A DNA stretch of 45,911 nucleotides from an uncultured Lachnospiraceae bacterium (GCA_948470755.1 CAOKPU010000018.1:1-45911), one strand, 5' to 3'; counted from the first letter of the stretch, positions 1-8,724 are shown. Made by a program: numbers and translations. Notes: generated by a model from the sequence alone, not told the origin.

Positions 1-87
1 CAACAGAGTGCGCACAAATCTTTTGTGCAATCTGCCAGACGGGGCCGCCGGATGAACCTTTTGACACCCGTATCCTATGATATAAAA
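1..87 (-). repeat. Intergenic repeat, GGGGCCGCCGG family, copy 1 (cut by window edge)
   Basis: Shares its first 28 bases with the copy at 19042-19124, then the core CAGACGGGGCCGCCGGATG and an end resembling ATCCTATRATATAAAA. The hairpin GCACAAA/TTTTGTGC lies near its left side. It points the same way as the other copies, that is, with the TATAGGAT-like end towards a minus-strand terminator (here pckA), but about 134 bases of other stem-loops lie between. It may continue left of the window. Confidence 0.7.
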
Positions 88-176
88 AGTGTGCGTCCTA
101 ACGCACACTCGCGCCGGAGCGCGGCTGCGACAGCAGCCATTTTCCTCTTGCGCGCAGTGCGCATCCTCCCGGAGGG
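88..176. repeat. Tandem array of short perfect hairpins
   Basis: Consecutive inverted repeats: 88-96 with 101-109 (9 bp), 111-114 with 119-122, 123-128 with 133-138 (GGCTGC/GCAGCC), and CCTCC/GGAGG near 166-176. No coding potential is evident. The stems are unrelated in sequence, but the layout resembles the arrays near 4165, 6293 and 11205. Confidence 0.55.
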
Positions 177-223
177 TTTTTGTATCATAGGAAATTGCAA
201 AGCAATTTCCTATGATACAAAAA
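177..223. repeat. Perfect 22-bp palindrome with AAA loop
   Basis: Bases 177-198 pair perfectly with 202-223 around a 3-base loop. The arms contain GTATCATAGGAAATTGC and its complement, so the ATCCTAT-like end of the dispersed repeat family appears twice, head to head. The T tract is 5' and the A tract 3' on both strands, which is the wrong polarity for an intrinsic terminator. It lies just beyond the pckA terminator. Confidence 0.75.
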
Positions 224-259
224 ATACTGCCCCCGGCCATAGGCCGAAAGGCAGTATTT
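221..259 (-). terminator. Intrinsic terminator of pckA
   Basis: On the minus strand AAATACTGCC pairs with GGCAGTATTT, with an inner GGCC/GGCC stem, followed by a T run. It lies about 37 bases past the pckA stop codon. Confidence 0.8.
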
Positions 260-295
260 ACGATACTTTTATAACTTAGCATATAAAACAGCTTA

Positions 296-1987
296 TTAAT
301 TAAGAGCATCTACCAGTTTCTTAACAGCAGCAAGCGCTTCATCCGGAAGTTTATCATACCCTTCCTTCTTGGAAGCGAAGCCTTCTACTGCATCCACACG
401 GTTCTGCATAGCACTCTTTAATGCAGCTTTGTATTCTGCATCATTCAAGTCAGGTGTAAAGCCTTCCCAATCCATGATTTCGATATCTTCAAAAGGCCCC
501 CACTGTGTGAAGCTTGCTTTTCCTTCTACAATCGTCTCAAGGATTCCCAATGTATCCGCCGGTTTCACCTTCTTGCCCATGAAGTCGCCGGTGTTGATGA
601 TGTAGCAGTCTACGTTCTTTTCATCTACCAGTTTTTTGAACTTCTCATAATCGTTTACAAGAGGATATGTCCTGAACGGGTTTGCATAAGGCACGATACG
701 CAGGGCATTCAAGTCTGTCCCTGCCGCAACGCGTTCTGCCGTAGATGTCTTTGTTGCAAGCGTAGCGCCCATAACGGAAGCTAAAGCCGCGCCTTTTAAT
801 TTGACTACCGGCGGGATGGTAGGGTCTTTCATGATCCAGAAGATAGCATTGACCGGAGCATCAATCTTATCCACACGGTTCGGGGACCATAATTTTGATT
901 TGATCGCACGCCCGTTGCCGTTCCTGATGTCTTCCGTTACAAGCTGGATCTTCCCTTCGCTGTCCAACGTACAAGAGCAGTTCTGGGCGGAAAGCAGATA
1001 TTCATTGTCAGCGCAGCCTGTCGGATAATCCGCCGTCTTATCAAAATATGTAGGCTCTAAAGCAACAGATGCGCAAGTATCCGTATTGATAATGAAAGCA
1101 TCGTCATGAAGGACTTTGATTTCATATTTGCCGCCATGTTTTGCATGTGTTAATGTAGATTTGCCGGAGCCGGACAAACCATATACAGAAGCAACGAATT
1201 TCTTTCCGTCCGCAAGCAGATATTCTTTCTGCCCGCCATGGCAGGAAGCATAGCCGTTCCTGTTCGCCAAAGCCCAAGCCATTGTCAAAGTGCCTTTTTT
1301 ATGTTCGCCGAAATATCTCATACCAAGGATTGCAGCACAGTTTTGGTTGGTATCAAAATAACACAGGGTAAGAGGATCGCTCAGGCAGCTATAATCCACG
1401 TCAGGCCTGTTGCCAGGTACCCACTGGGGATCGGAGAAAATATAAATGTCAGGTTCATTCCCATCGCCGATCGCTTTGGAATTCTTATACATCTTCACAT
1501 ATTCATCGGACATATACTGGAAGTTCAGCATCCAGTTATAGAGGATGTTTTCTTCCCCTTCCGGAATAAGCAGATGCGCTTTTGCCATGAATTCAGGATC
1601 AAGGCCAATGAAACACTCCGCATGGTACATTGTTTTCCAACGTGTTTCGTAAATTGCATCCATCACTACTTTGTCGAGCTTTACTTCATCTACGCCCGGT
1701 TCGCCTTTGATACGGCGCGCCGCTGCATAACGGCCTGTTACAGCGCCGTCATTGAAAAGCAAAACCCTTGCATCCTTTTCAAGCCCAAAAGTTTCGCCGT
1801 CTTTAATCTTCATATCCGTTACCACTGTACCCGGAGAATTTTTAGCCAGTTCATAAGCTTCTTTTAAGGTATTGACTTTTACAACATTATTTCCATAAAA
1901 AGCAGCTTCAATAATAGATCTTGTTTTGGAAAAACCAACTTTTCCAGCACCAATTTCGCTAATTGGATAATACGCTTTTGTTGACAT
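296..1987 (-). CDS. pckA: Phosphoenolpyruvate carboxykinase (ATP)
   Basis: Cytosolic enzyme interconverting oxaloacetate + ATP and PEP + CO2 + ADP; in fermentative anaerobes it often runs towards oxaloacetate to gain ATP. The 563-residue length is normal for the ATP-dependent family. The P-loop GLSGSGKST is at about residues 270-278 and the metal/kinase segment LHDDAF at about 293-298. The ATG is preceded by AAGGAGGACGTAAC. A promoter at 2083-2111 and a terminator at 221-259 suggest it is monocistronic. Its product feeds citrate synthase (4425) and the Na+-pumping decarboxylase (25163-30476) in the same window. The direction of flux cannot be read from sequence. Confidence 0.97.
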   Translation of the reverse strand: MSTKAYYPISEIGAGKVGFSKTRSIIEAAFYGNNVVKVNTLKEAYELAKNSPGTVVTDMKIKDGETFGLEKDARVLLFNDGAVTGRYAAARRIKGEPGVDEVKLDKVVMDAIYETRWKTMYHAECFIGLDPEFMAKAHLLIPEGEENILYNWMLNFQYMSDEYVKMYKNSKAIGDGNEPDIYIFSDPQWVPGNRPDVDYSCLSDPLTLCYFDTNQNCAAILGMRYFGEHKKGTLTMAWALANRNGYASCHGGQKEYLLADGKKFVASVYGLSGSGKSTLTHAKHGGKYEIKVLHDDAFIINTDTCASVALEPTYFDKTADYPTGCADNEYLLSAQNCSCTLDSEGKIQLVTEDIRNGNGRAIKSKLWSPNRVDKIDAPVNAIFWIMKDPTIPPVVKLKGAALASVMGATLATKTSTAERVAAGTDLNALRIVPYANPFRTYPLVNDYEKFKKLVDEKNVDCYIINTGDFMGKKVKPADTLGILETIVEGKASFTQWGPFEDIEIMDWEGFTPDLNDAEYKAALKSAMQNRVDAVEGFASKKEGYDKLPDEALAAVKKLVDALN

Positions 1988-2082
1988 GTTACGTCCTCCT
2001 TATATTATTGTTAATATTATTCGCCGTATCCTAATCTATAACAAATAGCATACGGTTTCTTAACATTTAGTACATCTATTGT

Positions 2083-2111
2083 ATTATGTCAGAACGTACT
2101 TTAAAAGTCAA
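2083..2111 (-). promoter_or_regulatory. Promoter of pckA
   Basis: Minus strand TTGACT, 17-base spacer, CATAAT, with an A/T-rich stretch upstream of the -35 that could act as an UP element. The predicted transcript start leaves a leader of about 90 bases before the pckA ATG. I see no convincing cre site. Confidence 0.7.
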
Positions 2112-2148
2112 GATTCTTCTTTCTTTATTTAAAAAAATTTGGACGGAT

Positions 2149-3963
2149 CTACCCTTCTATAGGCGCCGTAGCTTCCCTTAGCCATTCGCACTCTTCATCC
2201 GTCAGATATTCCTGCGTTTTTTCGTATACCTGGGCATGATAACGGTTAAGACGTTCTAGGTCGGCCGGCTGCATATAAGCGGTATCGATCGCGTCTTTAT
2301 CAATCGGTACAAAAGTCAGGGTGTCAAACCCCATAAACTGCCCGTCGCCGTTCTTTTCCTCATTTTTGGCAACAAGGATATTTTCTATGCGGATGCCATG
2401 GCTGCCTTCTTTATAAACGCCGGGTTCATTGGATATCACCATTCCTTCCTCAATCACCGCTTCCTTCATGGCAGATGTAAAACGCCAGCGTATATTCTGC
2501 GGGCCTTCATGTACATTTAGCATGTATCCGATCCCATGCCCGGTCCCGCATTTATAGTCAATGCCGCGGCTCCAAAGAGGCTGCCTTGCCAGGATGTCCA
2601 GATTCCTTCCCGTACAGCCGTATAGGAATTTTGCATCCGTCAACTGCAGCATTCCCGCTACGACCAGTGTGAAATGCATCTTCACCTCTTCCTCTATCCT
2701 GCCCAACACGATCGTCCTTGTCACATCCGTCGTGCCTCCCATATACTGTCCGCCGGAATCCACAAGGAGCATCCCTTCGGGAGCAAGGATCTTGCAATTA
2801 TCCTCCGTCGCTTCATAATGCATCATCGCCGCGCTGTCTTTATAAGCGCTGATGGTTGGGAAAGACAAATCCAGAAAACCTTCCACATCCCGGCGCAGAT
2901 TATCCAGATATTCCGCCGCAGATAATTCCGTTATCTCCCTTTTGCCTATATTCTTTTTCAGCCAATAAATAAATTTGATCAAGGCGGCGCTGTCTTTCCG
3001 GTATACCTCTTCCATTTTTGCCAGTTCCGTTTTATTTTTTATTGCCTTCAGCAATTCCGTCGGATTATCCCCTGACACATATTCCGCCCGTCCCGCAACC
3101 GTTTTGAATAATGCATAATTGCTGTTGGCCTCATCAATCAATACCTTTCCTTTGTAATCATATCCCTCAAGGAAATCCATGATCCCGTCATAACTTTTTA
3201 CTATGATATGATTTTCTTTGGCGTATCGGATAAACTCCTCCGTCACCGCCTGCTCCTGAATAAAGAAATAGGCTTCCTCCTTTGTCAGGAATCCATAAGA
3301 TAACGCTACCGGATTGCACTCTATATCGTTGCCCCTGATATTCAACAGCCACATCAGATCATCCAATTTGCTTAAAAGCAGATATTCCGCTCCCGCTTCT
3401 TTTATTTTTGCCCTTACCTTACTTAGTTTTTCCGCTGCACTTTCCCCGCTTACTTCCTCCGGCAAGACCATAATCTTGTGACAAGGAAGCTCCGGCCGGC
3501 CTTCCCATGCCTCCGCTGCCAGATCCTTACCATAATTTATTTTTATGCCTTTGCCTTCCGCCAGCTTTTTTTCCAGCTTCCGTCCTTCCTTACAACTGAC
3601 TGTCCTTCCGTCAAATCCCAAAACCTGCCCTTCTTCCATTTTCCCATATAAGAAATCCGGGATCTCCGGCACCCCTTCTTCCTGCATCCGGAATAGCTCC
3701 ACGCCCGTCCCTTCCAGTTCCCGCGCCGCCTGGATAAAATATCTTCCGTCAGTCCAAAGCCCCGCCATATCCTGCCCGACTACCAAAGTCCCGTTTGAAC
3801 CGGTAAAACCGGTAAAATATTCCCTCGCCTTAAAATAATCATCCACATATTCCGAATTGTGGAAATCGGAAGTCGGTATCATATAAAAATCCATACCATC
3901 TCTTTTCATTGCCTCCCTGAGCAGCCCTAATCTTTCCTGTATTGCCGTATTCATTTTTTTCAT
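2149..3963 (-). CDS. pepP: M24B family aminopeptidase P (Xaa-Pro aminopeptidase)
   Basis: Predicted cytosolic metallopeptidase that removes an N-terminal residue preceding proline. The N-terminal half has the creatinase/prolidase-like fold typical of the long (about 600-residue) eukaryote-like form. The C-terminal pita-bread domain shows the five metal ligands in order: Asp in LLVDSGG, Asp in GGTTDVTRT, His in GTGHGIGY, Glu in SNEPGVY and Glu in GIRIEN. The frame stays open upstream to 4071, but I place the start at the ATG at 3963 because AAAAGGAGAGAGG lies just before it and a TATAAT-like -10 (3997-4002) falls inside the upstream extension. Result: 604 residues. No terminator is visible after the stop. 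Confidence 0.93.
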   Translation of the reverse strand: MKKMNTAIQERLGLLREAMKRDGMDFYMIPTSDFHNSEYVDDYFKAREYFTGFTGSNGTLVVGQDMAGLWTDGRYFIQAARELEGTGVELFRMQEEGVPEIPDFLYGKMEEGQVLGFDGRTVSCKEGRKLEKKLAEGKGIKINYGKDLAAEAWEGRPELPCHKIMVLPEEVSGESAAEKLSKVRAKIKEAGAEYLLLSKLDDLMWLLNIRGNDIECNPVALSYGFLTKEEAYFFIQEQAVTEEFIRYAKENHIIVKSYDGIMDFLEGYDYKGKVLIDEANSNYALFKTVAGRAEYVSGDNPTELLKAIKNKTELAKMEEVYRKDSAALIKFIYWLKKNIGKREITELSAAEYLDNLRRDVEGFLDLSFPTISAYKDSAAMMHYEATEDNCKILAPEGMLLVDSGGQYMGGTTDVTRTIVLGRIEEEVKMHFTLVVAGMLQLTDAKFLYGCTGRNLDILARQPLWSRGIDYKCGTGHGIGYMLNVHEGPQNIRWRFTSAMKEAVIEEGMVISNEPGVYKEGSHGIRIENILVAKNEEKNGDGQFMGFDTLTFVPIDKDAIDTAYMQPADLERLNRYHAQVYEKTQEYLTDEECEWLREATAPIEG

Positions 3964-4164
3964 TTTCAATCTTCTTCCTCTCTCCTTTTTACTATAATTA
4001 TAGACAGGCATTCTCAAAACTCTTAAATCCGTTACATATTTAACAATGTATTCCCTAAAAAATTCTGTCATCGTTTATTATTGTAATATGTTTTTTCAAA
4101 AAAGAAAAGGGATTTTGGAAACGGGACAGCCCGCAGAATTATCAAAAAACATACTATCTCCATT

Positions 4165-4289
4165 CCGGAGCGTTTACGCGACGGGGCGACGCAAATATCA
4201 GATTTGCGTCTGCCATCGGGGCTATTTGTGATGCTCCGGCACAAATAGCCGATTGATAAAATCAGCTATCAAGCTGATTTTTCAATCTA
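4165..4289. repeat. Stem-loop array in the pepP-citrate synthase intergenic region
   Basis: Three adjacent hairpins: 4188-4196/4202-4210 (GACGCAAAT), 4220-4230/4240-4250 (GGCTATTTGTG) and 4251-4266/4273-4287 (one bulge). The loop of the second, GCTCCGG at 4233-4239, is also complementary to CCGGAGC at 4165-4171, so an interlocked fold is possible. Bases 4242-4289 recur almost exactly at 40191-40239. The rest of the 3964-4424 gap is A/T-rich with no gene; a promoter for citrate synthase presumably lies at 4290-4400, but I cannot define its boxes. Confidence 0.7.
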
Positions 4290-4424
4290 CCCCTCCGACG
4301 TTCCAAAAAATTTTCATTTTTCCCTACAATTCATGTCATTTTTATGATATTATGGATATATTAATGGTCTTTTAGGGCCATATCCGCCAAGAGCTGAGTT
4401 ATATCATTGGAAAGGAGGCCAGCT

Positions 4425-5792
4425 ATGGATCACAATATTTATTCCGAAGTCACGCCTGAAATCATACGGCTCGCTAAAATGAGCGAATCAGCAGATATTA
4501 TCGCAACCGAACTTTTTACAAGATATGATGTGAAAAGAGGCCTGAGGGATTTAAACGGCAAAGGCGTACTCGCCGGACTTACCCGTATTTCCGACGTCCG
4601 CGCTAACCGGATCGTAGACGGCGTACAGATACCCATTCACGGCGACTTATTTTACCGGGGCTACAACGTAAAGGATTTGGTCGCCGGCTTTACGAAAGAA
4701 AACCGTTTTGGTTTTGAAGAAGCTACATACCTATTGTTATTCGACAAACTGCCCACTAAAAAGGAACTGGATGATTTCCGCAATTTGCTTAGCTTTTACC
4801 GGAATCTGCCCACCAGCTTTGTCCGGGATATTATCATGAAAGCGCCCAGTAAGGATATGATGAATACGCTGGCAAGGAGCGTCCTTACCCTTTATTCTTA
4901 CGACGACCGCGCCGATGACACTTCCCTCCCTAACGTGCTGCGCCAGTGCCTGCAGCTTATCAGCCTGTTTCCGCTTTTGTCAATTTATGGGTATCAGGCA
5001 TACAGCTATTATCATGACGGGAAGAGTTTATATATCCACTCTCCTCTGCCGGAGCTTTCCGCAGCGGAAAACATCCTGCGCATCCTTCGGCCCGACAGCG
5101 CATATACCCCTTTAGAGGCTAAAATACTGGACATCGCCCTCGTGCTGCATATGGAGCATGGCGGCGGCAATAACTCCAGCTTTACCACGCATGTAGTAAC
5201 GTCTTCCCTTACGGATACTTACTCCGTCATCGCGGCCGCTATCGGCTCCTTAAAAGGGCCAAGACATGGCGGGGCCAATATAAAAGTTGTACAGATGTTT
5301 GAGGAAATGAAACAAACGCTGTCCGACTGGACAGATGAAGAAGAGGTGGCTGCCTACCTTGTAAAACTGCTCCATAAAGAAGCCTTTGACCATGCCGGGT
5401 TAATTTACGGCGTAGGACACGCCGTTTATTCCAAATCCGACCCGCGTGCCATCATCTTGAAATCTTTTGTGGAAAAGCTGTCCGTAGAAAAAGGCCTGCA
5501 AAAAGAATTTGAACTTTATTCCCTAGTCGAACGCCTGGCCCCGGAAGTCATTGCAAATGAACGGCAGATTTATAAAGGGGTAAGCATCAATGTGGATTTC
5601 TACTCCGGTTTCGTATACCACATGCTTGGGCTTCCCATGGAATTATATACTCCTATTTTTGCCATGGCCCGTATTTCCGGCTGGAGCGCACACCGGATGG
5701 AAGAGTTAGCCAACAACGGTAAGATTATCCGTCCGGCTTATAAGCCGATCGGGACAGACCATCCTTATGCCGATATCTGCTCCCGCACTTAA
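4425..5792 (+). CDS. gltA: Citrate synthase (citrate/2-methylcitrate synthase family)
   Basis: Condenses acetyl-CoA with oxaloacetate to citrate, the entry to the oxidative TCA arm that leads to glutamate in many fermenters. Family catalytic residues are visible: His281 in GPRHGGAN, His332 in GVGHAVYSKSDPRA and the Asp in NVDFYSG near residue 394; His245 lies in HMEHGGGNNSS. This is the si-type family, not Re-citrate synthase. The frame is open from 4407, but GGAAAGGAGGCCAGCT points to the ATG at 4425, giving 455 residues. It is transcribed away from pepP and ends at the terminator 5817-5863. A 2-methylcitrate synthase role is possible, but no other methylcitrate-cycle gene is present. Confidence 0.93.
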   Translation: MDHNIYSEVTPEIIRLAKMSESADIIATELFTRYDVKRGLRDLNGKGVLAGLTRISDVRANRIVDGVQIPIHGDLFYRGYNVKDLVAGFTKENRFGFEEATYLLLFDKLPTKKELDDFRNLLSFYRNLPTSFVRDIIMKAPSKDMMNTLARSVLTLYSYDDRADDTSLPNVLRQCLQLISLFPLLSIYGYQAYSYYHDGKSLYIHSPLPELSAAENILRILRPDSAYTPLEAKILDIALVLHMEHGGGNNSSFTTHVVTSSLTDTYSVIAAAIGSLKGPRHGGANIKVVQMFEEMKQTLSDWTDEEEVAAYLVKLLHKEAFDHAGLIYGVGHAVYSKSDPRAIILKSFVEKLSVEKGLQKEFELYSLVERLAPEVIANERQIYKGVSINVDFYSGFVYHMLGLPMELYTPIFAMARISGWSAHRMEELANNGKIIRPAYKPIGTDHPYADICSRT

Positions 5793-5816
5793 GACGGACA
5801 ACCAGAAACTAAAAAA

Positions 5817-5863
5817 GATGCTGCATTGAGATTTTTAAAGCCTCAACGCAGCATCCTTTTTTT
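5817..5863. terminator. Bidirectional intrinsic terminator
   Basis: GATGCTGC pairs with GCAGCATC, continuing as TTGAG/CTCAA after one mismatch. It is flanked by A6 on the left and T7 on the right, so it can end both citrate synthase (plus) and the small membrane protein gene (minus). Confidence 0.85.
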
Positions 5864-5878
5864 AAGTATACTTTCCTC

Positions 5879-6232
5879 TTATTCAAGAGGATCGATGAAC
5901 ATTTTTTTTGCCTTGGAAGATGCTATCCCAAAAAAAACCAGAACTGCCAAGTAACATCCTATTCCTATCAGGGAAAGATATTCCGGGCCGTTCCACCTCG
6001 TATTCAATATTCCAAGCAATCCGACAACGACGGCAAGTACCCCTAAAATAAGCACTTTGCCAAACATATACCGGATAAAACCCTCCTTATCCCTTATTTT
6101 ATTCACATCGATATCCTTACTGATAATAACCCCTGTTTTCAATTCCCCGCTCTTCTTCATTATAATCGCGGTATACACAAGATAAACCCCGCTTGCTGCA
6201 ATTAATAAGTCAAAAATATTTATATTTCCCAT
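5879..6232 (-). CDS. Small hypothetical membrane protein
   Basis: 117 residues with about three hydrophobic segments (roughly residues 6-25, 52-74 and 84-105) and a short polar part between the first two (about 26-50). No family is recognised and no catalytic motif seen. The frame is open to 6292, but that extension (MGVSVRKVSRLRKRHGGKRR) is basic and lies in the flank of a palindromic element, so I choose the ATG at 6232; its ribosome binding site is weak, leaving the start uncertain. It is separated from thrC by a 150-base structured element and shares a bidirectional terminator with citrate synthase. Confidence 0.65.
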   Translation of the reverse strand: MGNINIFDLLIAASGVYLVYTAIIMKKSGELKTGVIISKDIDVNKIRDKEGFIRYMFGKVLILGVLAVVVGLLGILNTRWNGPEYLSLIGIGCYLAVLVFFGIASSKAKKMFIDPLE

Positions 6233-6273
6233 TCTTCTTTTGCCCCCATGCCGTTTCCTCAACCTGCTGACTT

Positions 6274-6425
6274 TTCTCACACTAACCCCCATGATTCCGC
6301 TGCGCGGAATCTCAAATCAATGCGGAGAATGCCGCATTTCAGGCATTCTCCTGCGTGAGACTTAGAACTTCTTCGCGAAGCAGCCTCTGCTGCGAGTGAT
6401 TAGAAGTTCTTCTCACGCTAATCCC
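6274..6425. repeat. Palindromic element containing the thrC stop codon
   Basis: Contains GATTCCGC/GCGGAATC (6293-6300/6304-6311), GGAGAATGCC/GGCATTCTCC (6324-6333/6342-6351) and a long outer stem, GCGTGAGA plus AGAACTTC (6353-6360, 6364-6371) with GAAGTTCT plus TCTCACGC (6403-6418). Imperfect 15-16-base direct repeats, TTCTCACRCTAAYCCC-like, bound it at 6274-6288 and 6410-6425. The thrC stop (6413-6415) is inside the terminal stem. No U-tract terminator is seen. Confidence 0.7.
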
Positions 6426-7903
6426 AAAAACTTTTCCACCATCTTCTGCATCTCGTCTTTTTCACAGATATTGTCATGGATCACCCGGGCTTCCCTGATT
6501 TCTTCTACGGCGGACGGCACTGTTATTTTTGCCAGGCCAGACAGCTCATCCACCAGTTCAAAATCCGTCATCGCATCATACTTTTCATCAATAGCGGCCA
6601 TTACGCTTCTTGCAAACTTAAAGGGGCTTGCCGTAGAGACAATGACCGCAGGCAGCCCATCCTTCGTCTCCTCCAGGTATTTGCGGTATACACAGTCCGC
6701 CACCGCCGTATGGGTATCCAATACATACCCCGCCTCTTTCCACACGGACCGGATGGTGTCTGCAGTCTCTTTTTCCGATGCGTAACCACCGTAAAAATCC
6801 TCCAACTGCCCTTTCATACTTTCTGTGATTTCATATCTGCCTTCCCCTGCCAATGCCTTCATAAAACATACATTCTTTTCCGGATCATTCCCGGCAATCC
6901 GATAAACCAAGCGTTCTAAATTGCTGGAGATCAGAATATCCATAGACGGCGAACTGGTCAGCACAAACTCCCGGTTCTTATCATATATCCCGGTGCGGAA
7001 AAAATCATACAGCACTTTATTTTCATTAGAAGCGCAAATCAGCCGGTGAATTGGCACACCCATATTTTTCGCATAAAAAGCAGCTAAAATATTGCCAAAA
7101 TTCCCGGTAGGGACGACTACATTTATTTTATCCCCTTCCGCTATCTTTCCCTCTCTCAACAGACGCGTATAAGCATATACGTAATACACGATCTGAGGGA
7201 CCAGACGGCCGATATTAATAGAATTTGCAGAAGAAAACTGATATCCTTGCCCGTCCATCCTTTTTTCCAGTCCTTTATCGGCAAAAATATTTTTTACCCC
7301 TGTCTGGGCATCGTCAAAATTGCCATGAATACCCACCACATATGTATTTTCCCCCTTCTGAGTCACCATCTGCCGCTCCTGCACAGGACTGACCCCGTCC
7401 TTGGGATAGAATACAATAATTTTCGTTCCTTTTACTCCGGCAAAACCGGCAAGGGCAGCTTTCCCCGTATCCCCGGAAGTAGCCGTCAATATCACGATCT
7501 CCTTTTTTACGTTGTTCTTACGCGCCGCGGCGGTCATCAAATGAGGCAGGATGGACAATGCCATATCCTTAAAAGCAATCGTCGCCCCATGAAACAGCTC
7601 CAGAAAATGGACGCCGTCCGCATGGACCAACGGCGCAATCTCCTTTGTATCAAATTTGGAATCATACGCATTGGCAATGCAATTTTTTAATTCCTCTTCC
7701 GTAAAATCAGTCAAGTACAACCGCATTACTTCATAAGCCACTTCCCGATAGCCCATGCCGGACAATTCCGTCAGGCTTTTTCCCAATGCCGGTATGCGGT
7801 CCGGCACAAACAGCCCTCCATCATCGGGCAGCCCTTTTAAAATAGCCTCCGAAGCTTTCACCTGCATACTGCCGTCCCTTGTACTGCTATATAAAACTTC
7901 CAT
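6413..7903 (-). CDS. thrC: Threonine synthase
   Basis: PLP enzyme converting O-phospho-L-homoserine to threonine in the cytosol. The 496-residue length fits the longer threonine synthase class. The N-terminal domain (about 1-90) precedes the PLP-binding segment HGATIAFKDMA, with Lys112 as the expected Schiff-base lysine. The phosphate-binding/substrate loop ATSGDTGKAA lies at about 141-150. The frame is open to 7993, but AGGAGAGGAAGCACG places the start at the ATG at 7903. It has its own promoter at 8067-8095, giving a leader of about 157 bases. No hom or thrB is nearby, so it is a stand-alone threonine gene here. Confidence 0.96.
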   Translation of the reverse strand: MEVLYSSTRDGSMQVKASEAILKGLPDDGGLFVPDRIPALGKSLTELSGMGYREVAYEVMRLYLTDFTEEELKNCIANAYDSKFDTKEIAPLVHADGVHFLELFHGATIAFKDMALSILPHLMTAAARKNNVKKEIVILTATSGDTGKAALAGFAGVKGTKIIVFYPKDGVSPVQERQMVTQKGENTYVVGIHGNFDDAQTGVKNIFADKGLEKRMDGQGYQFSSANSINIGRLVPQIVYYVYAYTRLLREGKIAEGDKINVVVPTGNFGNILAAFYAKNMGVPIHRLICASNENKVLYDFFRTGIYDKNREFVLTSSPSMDILISSNLERLVYRIAGNDPEKNVCFMKALAGEGRYEITESMKGQLEDFYGGYASEKETADTIRSVWKEAGYVLDTHTAVADCVYRKYLEETKDGLPAVIVSTASPFKFARSVMAAIDEKYDAMTDFELVDELSGLAKITVPSAVEEIREARVIHDNICEKDEMQKMVEKFLGLA

Positions 7904-8066
7904 CGTGCTTCCTCTCCTGTTCCTGCCTGTCCGCCCAGCCGGCGCAGACGCTATTCTTCCTGTCCTATTTCCCATAAACCGTATAAAAACCATATGCTCT
8001 TATCTTAGGCATCGTTTTGTCCATATGCCCCCTCTGCCTGCAGACGGACATGCGGCTTTTCCGTTA

Positions 8067-8095
8067 AGTATAGCATAGTTTCCACTCCCACGCAA
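8067..8095 (-). promoter_or_regulatory. Promoter of thrC
   Basis: Minus strand TTGCGT, 17-base spacer, TATACT, placed directly after the stop codon of the SleB-like gene. A long leader follows; I see no antiterminator or riboswitch in it that I can name. Confidence 0.65.
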
Positions 8096-8097
8096 TG

Positions 8098-8724
8098 TTA
8101 AGAGAAAAACTCATGCCCGCCATAAGAAAACAAAAGCGTCAGCCTGTTGTCAAACCATTTCATCCTCTCCGGATCCGCATATTTGCGTGCCGCGAAATAA
8201 AGCGCGCCTTCTGTAATATCTTCCCCGTATAAAACCCTTTTTACCGCTTCCTTTGTCTCCTCGCTGACCTTTACCTTCTCCAGGCGGCCGTCCCTTACCG
8301 GGGAGAACTGTACGGTCCCGTTCCCTTTCTGAAACACCACTTCTTTTACCGTATCCGGAAACTTACTGCTTTCCACGCGATTCATTACCACCCCGGCCAC
8401 CAGCATTTTCCCTTTTATATCCTCGCATCCGGCTTCCGCCTCCACGATCCGCAAAAGCACATCATAATCCTCTTGAGATAAGGTATACTTTGCCTTTCTC
8501 TCCAGCACGTTATAATCGACAATCCTCTGGCCGGAAGAAGCCTCCGTCAGCATCCCCATAAAACTGGATGCATCAAGGCCCGCCTGTTCCTCCATAAAAC
8601 GTATCTGGAAGGCCGGGGTAGACGCAATGCGGTTAATCTGCAATTCCTTTACCGTGAACCAGGATACCGCAAAGATCACATTGCACAACAATAACGCGGT
8701 TATACTTTTCTTATACTTATACAT
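8098..8724 (-). CDS. SleB/CwlJ-type cell wall hydrolase (Hydrolase_2 family), membrane-anchored
   Basis: Predicted exported peptidoglycan hydrolase; family members SleB and CwlJ are lytic enzymes of the spore cortex. An N-terminal membrane segment lies at about residues 8-25 after a Lys-rich start (MYKYKKS). The catalytic domain covers about 85-208, with RIVEAEAG (family catalytic Glu), GVVMNRVES and a C-terminal YGGHEFF. The 208 residues suit one catalytic domain without the peptidoglycan-binding domain found in some SleB proteins. AAGAGGATGGAAAA precedes the ATG. Whether it acts in spores or in vegetative wall turnover cannot be told; no other sporulation gene is adjacent. Confidence 0.85.
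   Translation of the reverse strand: MYKYKKSITALLLCNVIFAVSWFTVKELQINRIASTPAFQIRFMEEQAGLDASSFMGMLTEASSGQRIVDYNVLERKAKYTLSQEDYDVLLRIVEAEAGCEDIKGKMLVAGVVMNRVESSKFPDTVKEVVFQKGNGTVQFSPVRDGRLEKVKVSEETKEAVKRVLYGEDITEGALYFAARKYADPERMKWFDNRLTLLFSYGGHEFFS

Noticed and set aside
88-176. Tandem hairpins considered as a CRISPR array
   Set aside because: The hairpins differ from each other in sequence; there are no identical repeats with regular spacers and no cas genes.
177-223. Large palindrome considered as a transcription terminator
   Set aside because: T and A tracts are on the wrong sides of the stem on both strands; the real pckA terminator is 221-259.
25-279. 84-codon plus-strand frame at the left edge
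   Set aside because: It is read straight through repeats, hairpins and the pckA terminator, and has no ribosome binding site.
7965-8024. 19-codon frame in the thrC leader (MDKTMPKIRAYGFYTVYGK) with a GGGGGC upstream, considered as an attenuation leader peptide
   Set aside because: Only two Thr and one Ile, and no terminator/antiterminator pair downstream.
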